DNA of 64,000 nucleotides from Occultella gossypii (GTDB taxonomy: Bacteria; Actinomycetota; Actinomycetes; Actinomycetales; Beutenbergiaceae): assembly GCF_019947135.1 (NCBI RefSeq), contig NZ_JAGSHT010000001.1, positions 166,830 to 230,829 on the forward strand. The letters are read 5' to 3'. Under the pieces are notes generated by a model, which was given only the letters and a program-made list of their open reading frames with translations, was not told the DNA's origin and searched no databases. The position numbers and the translations under genes are program-made. Positions 1 through 8,116 of the stretch are shown here, one piece after another. Position 1 is the stretch's first letter, and every line of letters begins with the position of its first letter.

Positions 1-348
1 ACGATGCCGCTCACCGGCGCCCGCAGCGAACAGCGCTTCCTCTCCGGGCTCGGGTTCATCCCGGCAGGTTCCCGTCGGATCGCCGAGACCGCCGCACTGC
101 TGCGGCGGCTGGAGCAGCCGGCCGGCGGCCGTGACAAGAGGGTCCGCGGCATCGACGAGTTGATCGCCCGCCGTCGGCGGTCCCGTGGGCTTCCCGAGAC
201 CCCGCCCCGTGGGCTCAGCCTGGTGGACCTGGCCGACCGTGCGGAGCGGACCGACCGGGCCGATCAGGACGGGGCGTCGAGCAGCATGCAGGTCAACCGG
301 GAGGTGCAGACCCGCCGCCCGGACTCGTCCGCCACCGCGATCTCGTAG
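1..348 (+). CDS. 3' end of an unrecognised gene (partial at window edge)
   Basis: The frame is open from the first base to a TAG stop at 346-348, giving about 115 residues with no recognisable domain. The tail is rich in Arg, Ala and Asp (RRRRS stretches). Codon third positions are G/C-rich for most of its length, which suggests the C-terminus of a real gene entering from the left rather than a chance frame. The last 85 bases lie antisense to the thioesterase gene, so the two would be convergent and overlapping. The final part after about residue 88 may simply run on as the antisense of that gene. I do not recognise the family and assign no function. Confidence 0.35.
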   Translation, partial: TMPLTGARSEQRFLSGLGFIPAGSRRIAETAALLRRLEQPAGGRDKRVRGIDELIARRRRSRGLPETPPRGLSLVDLADRAERTDRADQDGASSSMQVNREVQTRRPDSSATAIS

Positions 349-668
349 GTCGCCGTCGAACGGCCCAGGTGGATGGCCGTCGCCGTCCCGGTCACCCAGC
401 CCTCCCGTGCGGCCCGGTGGTGGGTGGCGTTCAGCTCCAGCCCGACGGCGTAGCGCCCCGGGCCCGCGTGCGCGACCGCCGCGAAGGAGCCGAGGGTTTC
501 CGCCAGCGCCGCCGTCGCCCCGCCGTGCAGGAGTCCTACCGGTTGCGTGTTCCCGGCCACCGGCATCCTGCCGACGGCCCGGTCCGCGCTGATCTCGAGC
601 ATCTCGATGCCGAGCTTCTCGATGAGCGTGCCCCGGGTCAGGTCGGCCAGGTCCGCGATGTCAGTCAT
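264..668 (-). CDS. PaaI-family hotdog thioesterase
   Basis: A 134-residue single-domain hotdog protein, a usual length for the PaaI/YdiI acyl-CoA thioesterase group. The family signature is visible as GLLHGGATAALAET (residues about 41-54), where the His-Gly-Gly turn and following acidic residue form the active-site loop, followed by strands carrying GLELNATHHR and VTGTATAIHLGR. It probably hydrolyses aromatic or small acyl-CoA thioesters in the cytosol; the substrate cannot be read from sequence. The ATG at 668 is chosen because the open frame upstream lies antisense to polA and is not family-like. It is divergent from polA with only 19 bp between start codons, so their promoters must overlap. 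Confidence 0.85.
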   Translation of the reverse strand: MTDIADLADLTRGTLIEKLGIEMLEISADRAVGRMPVAGNTQPVGLLHGGATAALAETLGSFAAVAHAGPGRYAVGLELNATHHRAAREGWVTGTATAIHLGRSTATYEIAVADESGRRVCTSRLTCMLLDAPS

Positions 669-674
669 GACGCA

Positions 675-680
675 TAGGGT
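675..680 (+). promoter_or_regulatory. Candidate -10 hexamer of a leaderless polA transcript
   Basis: TAGGGT matches the actinobacterial TANNNT -10 element and ends 7 nt before the polA GTG at 688, so transcription would begin at or next to the start codon. The same bases (AGGGTGG) could instead serve as a ribosome-binding site, so leaderless initiation is an inference. Confidence 0.35.
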
Positions 681-687
681 GGCACCT

Positions 688-3363
688 GTGAGTGAGAACG
701 TGCGACCCAAGCTCCTGCTGATCGACGGGCACTCGATGGCGTACCGCGCCTTCTTCGCCCTTCCCGTGGAGAACTTCTCCACCTCCACGGGGCAGGCCAC
801 GAACGCCGTCTACGGGTTCACCTCGATGATGATCAACCTGCTCCGCGACGAGGAGCCCACGCACGTCGCCGTTGCGTTCGACGTCTCGAGTCAGACGTTC
901 CGCAAGGAGACCTACGCCGAGTACAAGGGCACCCGGAGCGAGACCCCGCAGGAGTTCCGCGGGCAGATCCCGCTGATCGAGGAGGTCATGGCCGCGCTCG
1001 CAGTGCCGACCCTGGGCAAGGAGGGCTTCGAAGCGGACGACATCCTTGCCACCCTCGCCACCCAGGCCAGTGCCGCCGGGCTGGACGTGCTCATCTGTTC
1101 CGGGGACCGGGACACCTACCAGCTCGTCGGGGAGTCGGTCACGGTCCTCTACCCGCGCAAGGGGGTCTCCGACCTGGTCCGGATGACCCCGGAGGCGGTC
1201 ACCGAGAAGTACGGTGTCACGCCCGCGGAGTACTCGGACCTGGCCGCACTGGTGGGGGAGACGAGCGACAACCTGCCCGGGATCCCCGGCGTCGGCCCGA
1301 AGACGGCGGCGAAGTGGATCAACACCCACGGCGGGCTCGAGGGCATCATCGCGAACGCCCCCGCGATCGGCGGCAAGGCGGGGGAGAACCTGCGGGCCCA
1401 CCTGGACCAGGTGATCCTGAACCGGCAGCTGAACCACCTGCTCCGGGACATGGAGCTGCCGCTCGGCGTCGACGACCTGGCCCGCCGCCCGTTCGAACGG
1501 GAGAAGGTGCATCAGGTCTTCGACGCGCTGGAGTTCCGGGTGCTGCGGGACCGGCTGTTCGAGATGACCCCGCAGGACGCCGAGACCGAGGCGGCCGAGG
1601 GCTTCGACCTGGACGTCACCGCGCTCGCACCGGGTGGCATGTCCGCCTGGCTGGAGGCGCGCGCCGGTGCCGAGGTGGGGCTGGATGTGCGCGGCTCCGC
1701 GGCGCAGGGCACCGGGGACGCGTGGGGTCTGGCACTGGCGGCCGACGGCGGCTCCGCCCTCACGATCGACCTCGCTGACATCTCGGTCGAGGACGAGACG
1801 GCGCTCGCGGCGTGGCTCGCGGACCCGGCCGCACCCAAGGTGGTGCACGAGGCCAAGTCCGCATGGCACAGCCTGGACGGACGCGGGTTCGTTCTCGACG
1901 GCATCACGTTCGACACCGCCATCGGTGCCTACCTGTGCCACCCGGACCAGCGCAGCTTCACGCTGGCGGACCTGTCCGTGCGGTACCTGCACCGTGAGCT
2001 GCGCGCCGGCGAGGAGGACTCCGGGCAGCAGATGCTCGTCCTGGAGGGGCCGGCCGAGGATGAGATCGGCGCCGTCCGGGCCGCCGCCGTCCTCGATCTG
2101 GCCGCGGCCCTGCGGACCGACCTCAACGAGCGCGGTGCGGCTGAGCTGCTCACCGATCTCGAGCTGCCGGTGGCTGCGGTCCTCGCCGAGATGGAGAAGG
2201 CCGGCATCGCCGCGGACGTCGACTACCTCACCGAGCTCGAGAGCCAGTTCGGGGACGCGGTCACCGACGCCGCGACCAAGGCCTACGAGGTGATCGGCCG
2301 CGAGGTGAACCTGTCCTCCCCGAAGCAGCTCCAGGAGGTCCTCTTCGACGAGCTCGGGATGCCGAAGACCCGCAAGACGAAGACCGGGTACACCACCGAC
2401 GCCGACGCCCTCGCGGACCTGTACGCCAAGACCGAACACCCGTTCCTGGAACACCTGCTCATCCACCGGGACCAGATCCGGCTCCGGCAGACGGTAGAGG
2501 GGCTCCTGCGCACCGTGGCCCCGGACGGTCGGATCCACACCACCTACTCGCAGACCATCGCGGCCACCGGCCGGCTCTCCTCGGCGGACCCGAACCTCCA
2601 GAACATCCCGATCCGCACCGAGGAGGGGACCCGGATCCGGGCCGCGTTCGTGGTCGGCTCCGGCTACGAGAACCTGGTCACGGCCGACTACTCCCAGATC
2701 GAGATGCGCATCATGGCGCACCTGTCCGGGGACGCCGGCCTCATCGAGGCGTTCCGGTCGGGGGAGGACCTGCACTCGTTCGTCGGGTCGCGGGTGTTCG
2801 AGGTGGAGCCGGACGAGGTCACGGCCGCGATGCGCTCGAAGATCAAGGCGATGTCCTACGGCCTCGCCTACGGTCTGTCCGCGTTCGGGCTGTCAAAGCA
2901 GCTCAAGATCGAGACGTCCGAGGCGCGCACCCTCATGGACGGCTACTTCGAGCGCTTCGGCGGCGTGCGCGACTACCTCGCCTCCGTGGTCGCGCAGGCC
3001 CGCACCACCGGCTACACCGAGACCATCCTCGGCCGCCGCCGGTACCTGCCGGACCTCACCTCGGACAACCGGCAGCGCCGGGAGATGGCCGAGCGGATGG
3101 CCCTGAACGCGCCGATCCAGGGCAGCGCCGCGGACATCATCAAGGTCGCGATGATCGGGGTGGAGCGGGCCCTGCGGGAGCAGGGGCTGAAGTCCCGGCT
3201 GCTGCTCCAGGTGCACGACGAACTCGTCGTCGAGGTCGCGCCCGGTGAGGCAGAGGCAGCGGAGGCGGTGCTGCGCGAGCAGATGGGCGCCGCCGCGGAC
3301 CTCGCCGTGCCGCTGGACGTGTCCGTGGGGACCGGGAAGAGCTGGCGCGACGCCGGTCACTGA
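688..3363 (+). CDS. polA: DNA polymerase I
   Basis: An 891-residue family A polymerase for gap filling and Okazaki primer removal. The N-terminal FEN-like 5'-3' exonuclease (about 1-300) shows ICSGDRDTYQL and the helix-hairpin-helix SDNLPGIPGVGPKTA. The middle 3'-5' exonuclease fold (about 315-500) has VGLDVRG where active enzymes have DxE, so proofreading is probably lost, as is usual in actinobacteria. The polymerase domain carries motif A DYSQIEMR (about 667), the O-helix KAMSYGLAYG (about 721) and motif C VHDELV (about 842). GTG 688 is preferred because an AGGGTGG element lies just upstream; an in-frame ATG at 667 would overlap the thioesterase start codon. It stops 21 bp before a convergent methyltransferase gene. 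Confidence 0.97.
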   Translation: MSENVRPKLLLIDGHSMAYRAFFALPVENFSTSTGQATNAVYGFTSMMINLLRDEEPTHVAVAFDVSSQTFRKETYAEYKGTRSETPQEFRGQIPLIEEVMAALAVPTLGKEGFEADDILATLATQASAAGLDVLICSGDRDTYQLVGESVTVLYPRKGVSDLVRMTPEAVTEKYGVTPAEYSDLAALVGETSDNLPGIPGVGPKTAAKWINTHGGLEGIIANAPAIGGKAGENLRAHLDQVILNRQLNHLLRDMELPLGVDDLARRPFEREKVHQVFDALEFRVLRDRLFEMTPQDAETEAAEGFDLDVTALAPGGMSAWLEARAGAEVGLDVRGSAAQGTGDAWGLALAADGGSALTIDLADISVEDETALAAWLADPAAPKVVHEAKSAWHSLDGRGFVLDGITFDTAIGAYLCHPDQRSFTLADLSVRYLHRELRAGEEDSGQQMLVLEGPAEDEIGAVRAAAVLDLAAALRTDLNERGAAELLTDLELPVAAVLAEMEKAGIAADVDYLTELESQFGDAVTDAATKAYEVIGREVNLSSPKQLQEVLFDELGMPKTRKTKTGYTTDADALADLYAKTEHPFLEHLLIHRDQIRLRQTVEGLLRTVAPDGRIHTTYSQTIAATGRLSSADPNLQNIPIRTEEGTRIRAAFVVGSGYENLVTADYSQIEMRIMAHLSGDAGLIEAFRSGEDLHSFVGSRVFEVEPDEVTAAMRSKIKAMSYGLAYGLSAFGLSKQLKIETSEARTLMDGYFERFGGVRDYLASVVAQARTTGYTETILGRRRYLPDLTSDNRQRREMAERMALNAPIQGSAADIIKVAMIGVERALREQGLKSRLLLQVHDELVVEVAPGEAEAAEAVLREQMGAAADLAVPLDVSVGTGKSWRDAGH

Positions 3364-3384
3364 GTCCGTCCTCGCGCGCCGAGC

Positions 3385-4215
3385 TCAGGCAGGCAGCCGG
3401 GCCTGGAGGATCACGGTCCCGGGTAGTAGGGCGCCGCGCTCCGGGCCCCACCCGCCCCACACGTTCGTGTTGTCAGCGGGCCACTCCGGCTCGAGGAGAC
3501 CGGAGATCACGAAACCCGCGCCGACGAGGTCCCGCACGTGGTCACCCAGGGTCCGGTGGAACTCGGCGTACAGGGGCTCACCGGCGTCGTCGGTCTCGAC
3601 GTAGGGCGTGCGGTCGAAGTAGGACCGGACCGCGGTCAGCCCGTGCGTGCTCGGGTCGTCGGGGAAGGCCCACCGGATCGGGTGGGTCACCGAGAACACC
3701 CACAACCCACCGGGGCGCAGCACCCGCGCCACCGCTGCGTGCACCCGGTCGGCGTCGGGCACGAACGGCAGCGCCCCGAACGCCGTGAACACCACGTCGA
3801 ACGAGGCGTCCGCGAACGGCAGGTCGCGGGCGTCGGCCACCACGGTGGGCACGGCGATCCCGGTCGCGGAGTCCAGCGCCGCGGCCGCCGCCACCATCCC
3901 GGGCGCCACGTCCGTGGCGACCACGTCCACCACTCCCCGCGAACGCAACCACCGGGAGCACTGCGCCGCCCCGGCGCCGACCTCCAGCACCGAGCGGGAG
4001 GCGAGGTCCGCCGTCGGCCCCAGCAACTGGGCCTGCTCCTCCCGCAACCCCTCGGGGCACCAGCAGAAGTCGGCCGCACCCAGGAACTCGCCGTGCTCGT
4101 CCAGGTACTCCTGCGCACCCTCGCTCCACCAGGCGGCGTTCGCGCCGGCCGCCCGGCCGCCGTCGACCAGCTCGTATCCGGCCCGCGCCAATGGCCCGCG
4201 GTGATCGGTGCCCAT
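3385..4215 (-). CDS. Class I SAM-dependent methyltransferase
   Basis: A 276-residue protein with a Rossmann-type methyltransferase domain. Motif I is VLEVGAGAAQCS (about 75-86), followed by an acidic motif II (VVATDVAPGM), ADARDLPF as motif III and an RVLRPGGLWVFSVTHP post-motif strand, the usual order for Methyltransf_11 enzymes. The N-terminus (AAWWSEGAQEYLDEHGEFLG) is a conserved-looking extension. The acceptor substrate is unknown. A strong GAGGGAGG Shine-Dalgarno precedes the ATG. It is convergent with polA and divergent from the phosphofructokinase gene. Confidence 0.85.
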   Translation of the reverse strand: MGTDHRGPLARAGYELVDGGRAAGANAAWWSEGAQEYLDEHGEFLGAADFCWCPEGLREEQAQLLGPTADLASRSVLEVGAGAAQCSRWLRSRGVVDVVATDVAPGMVAAAAALDSATGIAVPTVVADARDLPFADASFDVVFTAFGALPFVPDADRVHAAVARVLRPGGLWVFSVTHPIRWAFPDDPSTHGLTAVRSYFDRTPYVETDDAGEPLYAEFHRTLGDHVRDLVGAGFVISGLLEPEWPADNTNVWGGWGPERGALLPGTVILQARLPA

Positions 4216-4309
4216 GGGTCCTCCCTCGTTCGGCGTCAGCCTAGACTCGGTCCCGGGCGGCCCTGATGCCGAGCGACCAGCCGACGCGAATCGACATCAG
4301 GGAGTGGCC

Positions 4310-5309
4310 ATGCGCATCGGACTGATAACCGGGGGCGGCGACTGCGCAGGACTGAACGCCGCGATCCGTGCGGTCGTCAAGCACGCGCACGGCTCCTACG
4401 GACACTCGGTGATCGGCTTCCGCAACGGCTGGCGCGGCGTGGCCGAGGGCGACGTCCGCCCCCTCGCCCGCGATGACATCCGCGGCGTACTGGCGCTCGG
4501 CGGGACCTTGCTCGGCACCGCACGGTTCCACCCGCACTCGGAGCCCGGCGGCATGGACGCGGTCCTGGCGACGCTGGAGGCGGAGCGGATCGACGCGATG
4601 ATCTGCGTCGGCGGGGACGGCACGTTGCACGCGGCCAGCGTCGTGGCCGAGCACGGGGTGAACGTCATCGGGATCCCGAAGACCATCGACAACGACGTCG
4701 AGGGCACGGACGCCTCGATCGGGTTCGAGACCGCCGTGCACGTGGCCACCGAGGCGATCGACCGCCTGCACACCACCGCCGAGTCACACAACCGGGTCAT
4801 GGTGGTCGAGGTGATGGGCCGGCACGCAGGGTGGATCGCCGTGCAGGCGGGCATCGCCGGAGGCGCCGTTCGACATCGACCGCGTGGTCCGCACGCTCAA
4901 GCACCGGCACCGGGCGCACGCGTCGTTCTCCATCGTGGTGGTGGCCGAAGGCGCGGTGCCCGCCGAGGGCACGTCGCTGGAGTTCGAGACCCGGCTCGGC
5001 CCGCACGGCGAGATCATCGCCGGCTCCACGGGGGAGCGTGTCGCCGCCGAGATCGCCGCGCGGACCGGGTTCGAGACCCGCGTCACCGTGCTCGGTCACG
5101 TGCAGCGCGGCGGCACGCCGCTCCCGGGCGACCGGATCCTGGCCTCCCGGTTCGGCTACGCCGCGGTGGAGGCCCTCGCCCAGGGACGCAGCGCCGTCAT
5201 GACCGCGCTGCGCGGGGACCGGGTCGAACTGGTGCCGCTCAGCGAGGTCGCGGGCCGGCTCAAGCGCGTACCGGACGAGCTGATCGCGGTCGCGTCCGCG
5301 CTCGCGTGA
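4310..5309 (+). pseudogene. pfkA: 6-phosphofructokinase with frame-breaking internal deletion
   Basis: The first frame (ATG 4310, after an AGGGAG site) reads as an actinobacterial PFK: LITGGGDCAGLNA, the nucleotide loop VGGDGTLHAA (101-104 GGDG) and the catalytic PKTIDND loop. Gly in GGDG together with Lys in PKTIDND is the combination known for ATP-dependent actinobacterial PFKs. At MGRHAGWIAVQAGIAG (residue 184, about 4860) the homologous reading jumps to the next frame, resuming as EAPFDIDRVVRTLKHRH and running to the stop at 5309. The two parts total about 332 residues, whereas this family is about 341, so 8-9 codons are missing by a length that is not a multiple of three. The lost stretch normally joins IAGG to the PE before APFD. 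CCGG occurs at the join, consistent with slippage between short repeats. It could be a true null allele or an assembly error. Confidence 0.85.
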
Positions 5310-5345
5310 GCCGCAGCGGCCGGCTGTCGTGGCCGACGACGAGGC

Positions 5346-5377
5346 TGGTAGCGATGCCTGGCCGGACACGATAGACT
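5346..5377 (+). promoter_or_regulatory. Candidate rpsA promoter
   Basis: TAGACT at 5372-5377 is a good actinobacterial -10 in the 207-bp gap between pfkA and rpsA. The -35 is weak (TGGTAG or overlapping TAGCGA), so only the -10 is supported. The implied leader is about 135 nt and could carry ribosomal-protein autoregulation, but I see no specific structure. Confidence 0.35.
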
Positions 5378-5516
5378 AGTAGACGGCTTTTCGTGCCCTC
5401 CTGCGCCGCCCGGCGATCGGAACACCGGTCACCATGGAACACACGGTTCGCGGGGGCTACGCGTGCCACCATCCCCTGTCCGCACTATTCCTGTCCACAT
5501 CGGAGTCCAACACTCT

Positions 5517-7016
5517 ATGACTATCACCACCCCCGCCACGACGACGGTCCCGCAGGTCGCGATCAACGACATCGGCTCGGAAGAAGACTTCCTCGCAGCC
5601 GTCGATGCGACCATCAAGTACTTCAACGACGGAGACATCGTCGAGGGCACCGTCGTCAAGGTTGACCGGGACGAGGTCCTCCTCGACATCGGTTACAAGA
5701 CCGAAGGCGTCATCCTTTCCCGCGAGCTCTCCATCAAGCACGACGTCGACCCCGATGAGGTCGTCTCCGTTGGTGAGCGCGTCGAGGCCCTCGTCCTCCA
5801 GAAGGAGGACAAGGAGGGTCGTCTGCTCCTGTCCAAGAAGCGCGCGCAGTACGAGCGGGCCTGGGGCACGATCGAGAAGATCAAGGAGGAGGACGGCGTC
5901 GTCACCGGCACCGTCATCGAGGTCGTCAAGGGCGGCCTCATCCTCGACATCGGCCTGCGTGGCTTCCTGCCCGCCTCCCTCGTGGAGATGCGCCGCGTCC
6001 GCGACCTTCAGCCGTACATCGGCCAGGAGATCGAGGCCAAGATCATCGAGTTGGACAAGAACCGTAACAACGTGGTCCTGTCTCGTCGCGCCTGGCTCGA
6101 GCAGACGCAGTCCGAGGTTCGTTCCACCTTCCTGCAGACGCTGCAGAAGGGCCAGGTTCGTCCCGGTGTGGTCTCGTCCATCGTCAACTTCGGTGCGTTC
6201 GTGGACCTCGGCGGCGTCGACGGTCTCGTGCACGTCTCCGAGCTGTCCTGGAAGCACATCGACCACCCGAACGAGATCGTGGAGGTCGGCCAGGAGGTCA
6301 CCGTCGAGGTCCTCGACGTCGACTTCGACCGCGAGCGTGTCTCCCTGTCGCTGAAGGCGACCCAGGAGGACCCGTGGCAGGCCTTCGCCCGCACCCACGC
6401 CATCGGGCAGGTCGTGCCGGGTAAGGTCACCAAGCTCGTTCCGTTCGGTGCGTTCGTGCGCGTCGAGGACGGTATCGAGGGTCTGGTCCACATCTCCGAG
6501 CTGGCCCAGCGCCACGTGGAGCTGCCGGAGCAGGTCGCGAAGGTCGACGACGAGGTGTTCGTCAAGGTCATCGACATCGACCTCGAGCGTCGCCGGATCT
6601 CGCTGTCCCTCAAGCAGGCCAACGAGGGCGTCGACCCCAGCAGCGACGACTTCGACCCGTCCATGTACGGCATGGCGGCGGAGTACGACGAGCAGGGCAA
6701 CTACAAGTACCCCGAGGGCTTCGACCCGGAGACGAACGAGTGGCTCGAGGGCTACGACACCCAGCGCGAGGCATGGGAGGCGCAGTACGCGCTGGCCCAG
6801 GCTCGCTGGGAGGCCCACAAGCAGCAGGTCGCGGCGGCCATCGAGGCCGACGCCGACCCGGGCACCTCCTCCAGCAGTTCCTCCTCCTCGTCCTCCACCT
6901 CCTCGGACTCGGGCTCGGACTCCTCGTCCTACAGCTCGGCTCCGGTCGAGGCGGCCGGCACGCTGGCCTCGGACGAGGCCCTCGCCGCGCTGCGCGAGAA
7001 GCTGACCGGCGGCTGA
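5517..7016 (+). CDS. rpsA: 30S ribosomal protein S1
   Basis: A 499-residue protein with four consecutive S1 RNA-binding domains (about 38-108, 125-190, 208-278 and 295-366), each with the VxGxV / GAFVDLGGVDGLVHVSELS pattern. It binds mRNA and delivers it to the 30S subunit. The four-domain form, shorter than the six-domain proteobacterial one, is usual in actinobacteria. After the domains comes an acidic, aromatic region (MYGMAAEYDEQGNYKYPEGFD) and then a long serine-rich tract (about 465-485) before a conserved-looking ALREKLTGG end. ATG 5517 is preferred, with GGAG 11 nt upstream; the frame is open for 18 codons further but without family similarity. Confidence 0.96.
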   Translation: MTITTPATTTVPQVAINDIGSEEDFLAAVDATIKYFNDGDIVEGTVVKVDRDEVLLDIGYKTEGVILSRELSIKHDVDPDEVVSVGERVEALVLQKEDKEGRLLLSKKRAQYERAWGTIEKIKEEDGVVTGTVIEVVKGGLILDIGLRGFLPASLVEMRRVRDLQPYIGQEIEAKIIELDKNRNNVVLSRRAWLEQTQSEVRSTFLQTLQKGQVRPGVVSSIVNFGAFVDLGGVDGLVHVSELSWKHIDHPNEIVEVGQEVTVEVLDVDFDRERVSLSLKATQEDPWQAFARTHAIGQVVPGKVTKLVPFGAFVRVEDGIEGLVHISELAQRHVELPEQVAKVDDEVFVKVIDIDLERRRISLSLKQANEGVDPSSDDFDPSMYGMAAEYDEQGNYKYPEGFDPETNEWLEGYDTQREAWEAQYALAQARWEAHKQQVAAAIEADADPGTSSSSSSSSSSTSSDSGSDSSSYSSAPVEAAGTLASDEALAALREKLTGG

Positions 7017-7036
7017 TCCAGCCCCACGCAGTACCT

Positions 7037-7075
7037 CGACGGCCCGTCACCCCGCACCGGGGTGGCGGGCCGTCG
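7037..7075 (+). terminator. rpsA intrinsic terminator
   Basis: CGACGGCCCG pairs perfectly with CGGGCCGTCG, and the inner CACCCCG/CGGGGTG arms close a three-base loop. The hairpin begins 21 bp after the rpsA stop. There is no U-tract, as is common at very high GC. Confidence 0.8.
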
Positions 7076-7204
7076 GCCTAGGCAGGGCTCTGCGTGGCCA
7101 GCGATGGTCAGCATCCCTCGACCGCCGGCGGCCGTCCCCACCGCGCCGGCCCCGGCGACGGCGTCTATACCCGCCACCGCGAGTGCGGGCACGACGAGGA
7201 AGAC

Positions 7205-7885
7205 TCAAGTGGCCCTGGTCGCGGCACGCTGGCGTCGTACGACGGCGTTGTAGTACTCGACCAACGCCTCCAGACCGGCGTCCAGGTCGCGAGGGTCCGA
7301 CTCGGGTAGCATTGTCTGCTCCCACGACCAGAGTCGGCGCCTCGCATGCTGGAAGTCCTCGTCCTGGACCAGGTCGATCGTGCGGCGTAGCGTCTGCTCG
7401 TCGGCTTCCAGGGTGTCGCGAGCCGGAGTCGTAGTCGGATCCCGTCGGATTTCACGCCGGGCGGTGCCGGAGGCAACGCGGCCCCGTCGCTGCTGCCGGT
7501 GAGGGCTCCCGCCTCGTTTCGGGTCTGGAAAGGCTGCCGCCCTGTCGCGCTCGAGTCCAACCCTCGTGTCCCTTGAAGGCGGTGTGCACCTTTGGTTGCT
7601 CGAGGACCGCCGACCCGAAGCGGTCATCCGATTCGCCCATGAGCCTGGCAAGGGGGTAGGTGGGTCATCGTCGCCCAGTTGGGTGACGCGTAGGGCCAGC
7701 AACCCCGGGTCCCAGCCCTCGCGCTCCCACCGGGCGTGCTCCGCGTCGTCGTCGGGAGATGGAATTACCAGCACGTCGAATGTCAGTAGATCGGTGATGA
7801 GCCGGCCGAGGTTCTGATGAGCCTGCATCGAGTACGTGCCCCAGCGCGGCCGGTTCTCTAGCCACCGCTCAACCCAGTCAGTCAT
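7205..7885 (-). CDS. Hypothetical protein beside the caspase operon, possibly decayed
   Basis: A 226-residue frame starting at ATG 7885. Residues 1-75 (WVERWLENRPRWGTYSMQAH, LITDLLTFDVLVIPSPDD, WEREGWDPGLLALRV) and about 160-226 (TIDLVQDEDFQHARRRLWSW, ALVEYYNAVV) look like genuine helical protein. Residues about 85-155 are Arg/Ser/Pro-rich, unlike a folded domain, and resemble an out-of-frame reading. The DNA there is less GC-rich than its neighbours and other frames are open. This suggests paired frame changes or an internal deletion, or else a poorly conserved linker. It is divergent from the caspase operon and may be a partner or regulator, but I do not recognise the family. The longer open frame upstream of 7885 is only the antisense of the caspase gene. 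Confidence 0.5.
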   Translation of the reverse strand: MTDWVERWLENRPRWGTYSMQAHQNLGRLITDLLTFDVLVIPSPDDDAEHARWEREGWDPGLLALRVTQLGDDDPPTPLPGSWANRMTASGRRSSSNQRCTPPSRDTRVGLERDRAAAFPDPKRGGSPHRQQRRGRVASGTARREIRRDPTTTPARDTLEADEQTLRRTIDLVQDEDFQHARRRLWSWEQTMLPESDPRDLDAGLEALVEYYNAVVRRQRAATRAT

Positions 7886-8116
7886 GTCGGCTCCCCGCGC
7901 TGGACGGCAGGAACCCGAGCATGAGGCTACCTCGGTGGAGGCGCCGGAGCCCGGGAGCCAGCGGGCACGCTGGCCAGACCGGGCTGTGCGAACCGACCCG
8001 GTGCGGCAGCCCTCGGCGTAGACTCGCTCCGGCGCGCACGTCCCCGAAACGGGGACTGTTCCGGGCCGAGGTGGCCCACATCCACAATGATCGTGCTCAT
8101 CGGGGGATTCGGTCCC
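7886..8116. promoter_or_regulatory. Divergent intergenic region of the caspase operon
   Basis: This 231-bp gap between divergent start codons should hold both promoters. On the + strand TAGACT at 8019-8024 is a reasonable -10 with no convincing -35. A small stem-loop follows at 8040-8056 (GTCCCC, loop GAAAC, GGGGAC) in what would be the leader of the caspase operon. No long palindrome is visible. Confidence 0.4.

Noticed and set aside
1500..1920. Loss of proofreading motif in PolA as a mutation
   Set aside because: Degenerate 3'-5' exonuclease sites are usual in actinobacterial PolA, so this is not a novelty.
661..2775. A 704-residue open frame antisense to polA
   Set aside because: It is a shadow of polA: composition is Arg/Gly/Leu/Val-rich with no domain, and polA motifs are intact on the other strand.
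8040..8056. Stem-loop before the caspase operon as a terminator
   Set aside because: The stem is only six base pairs and lies in the leader, not after a gene; it may be incidental.
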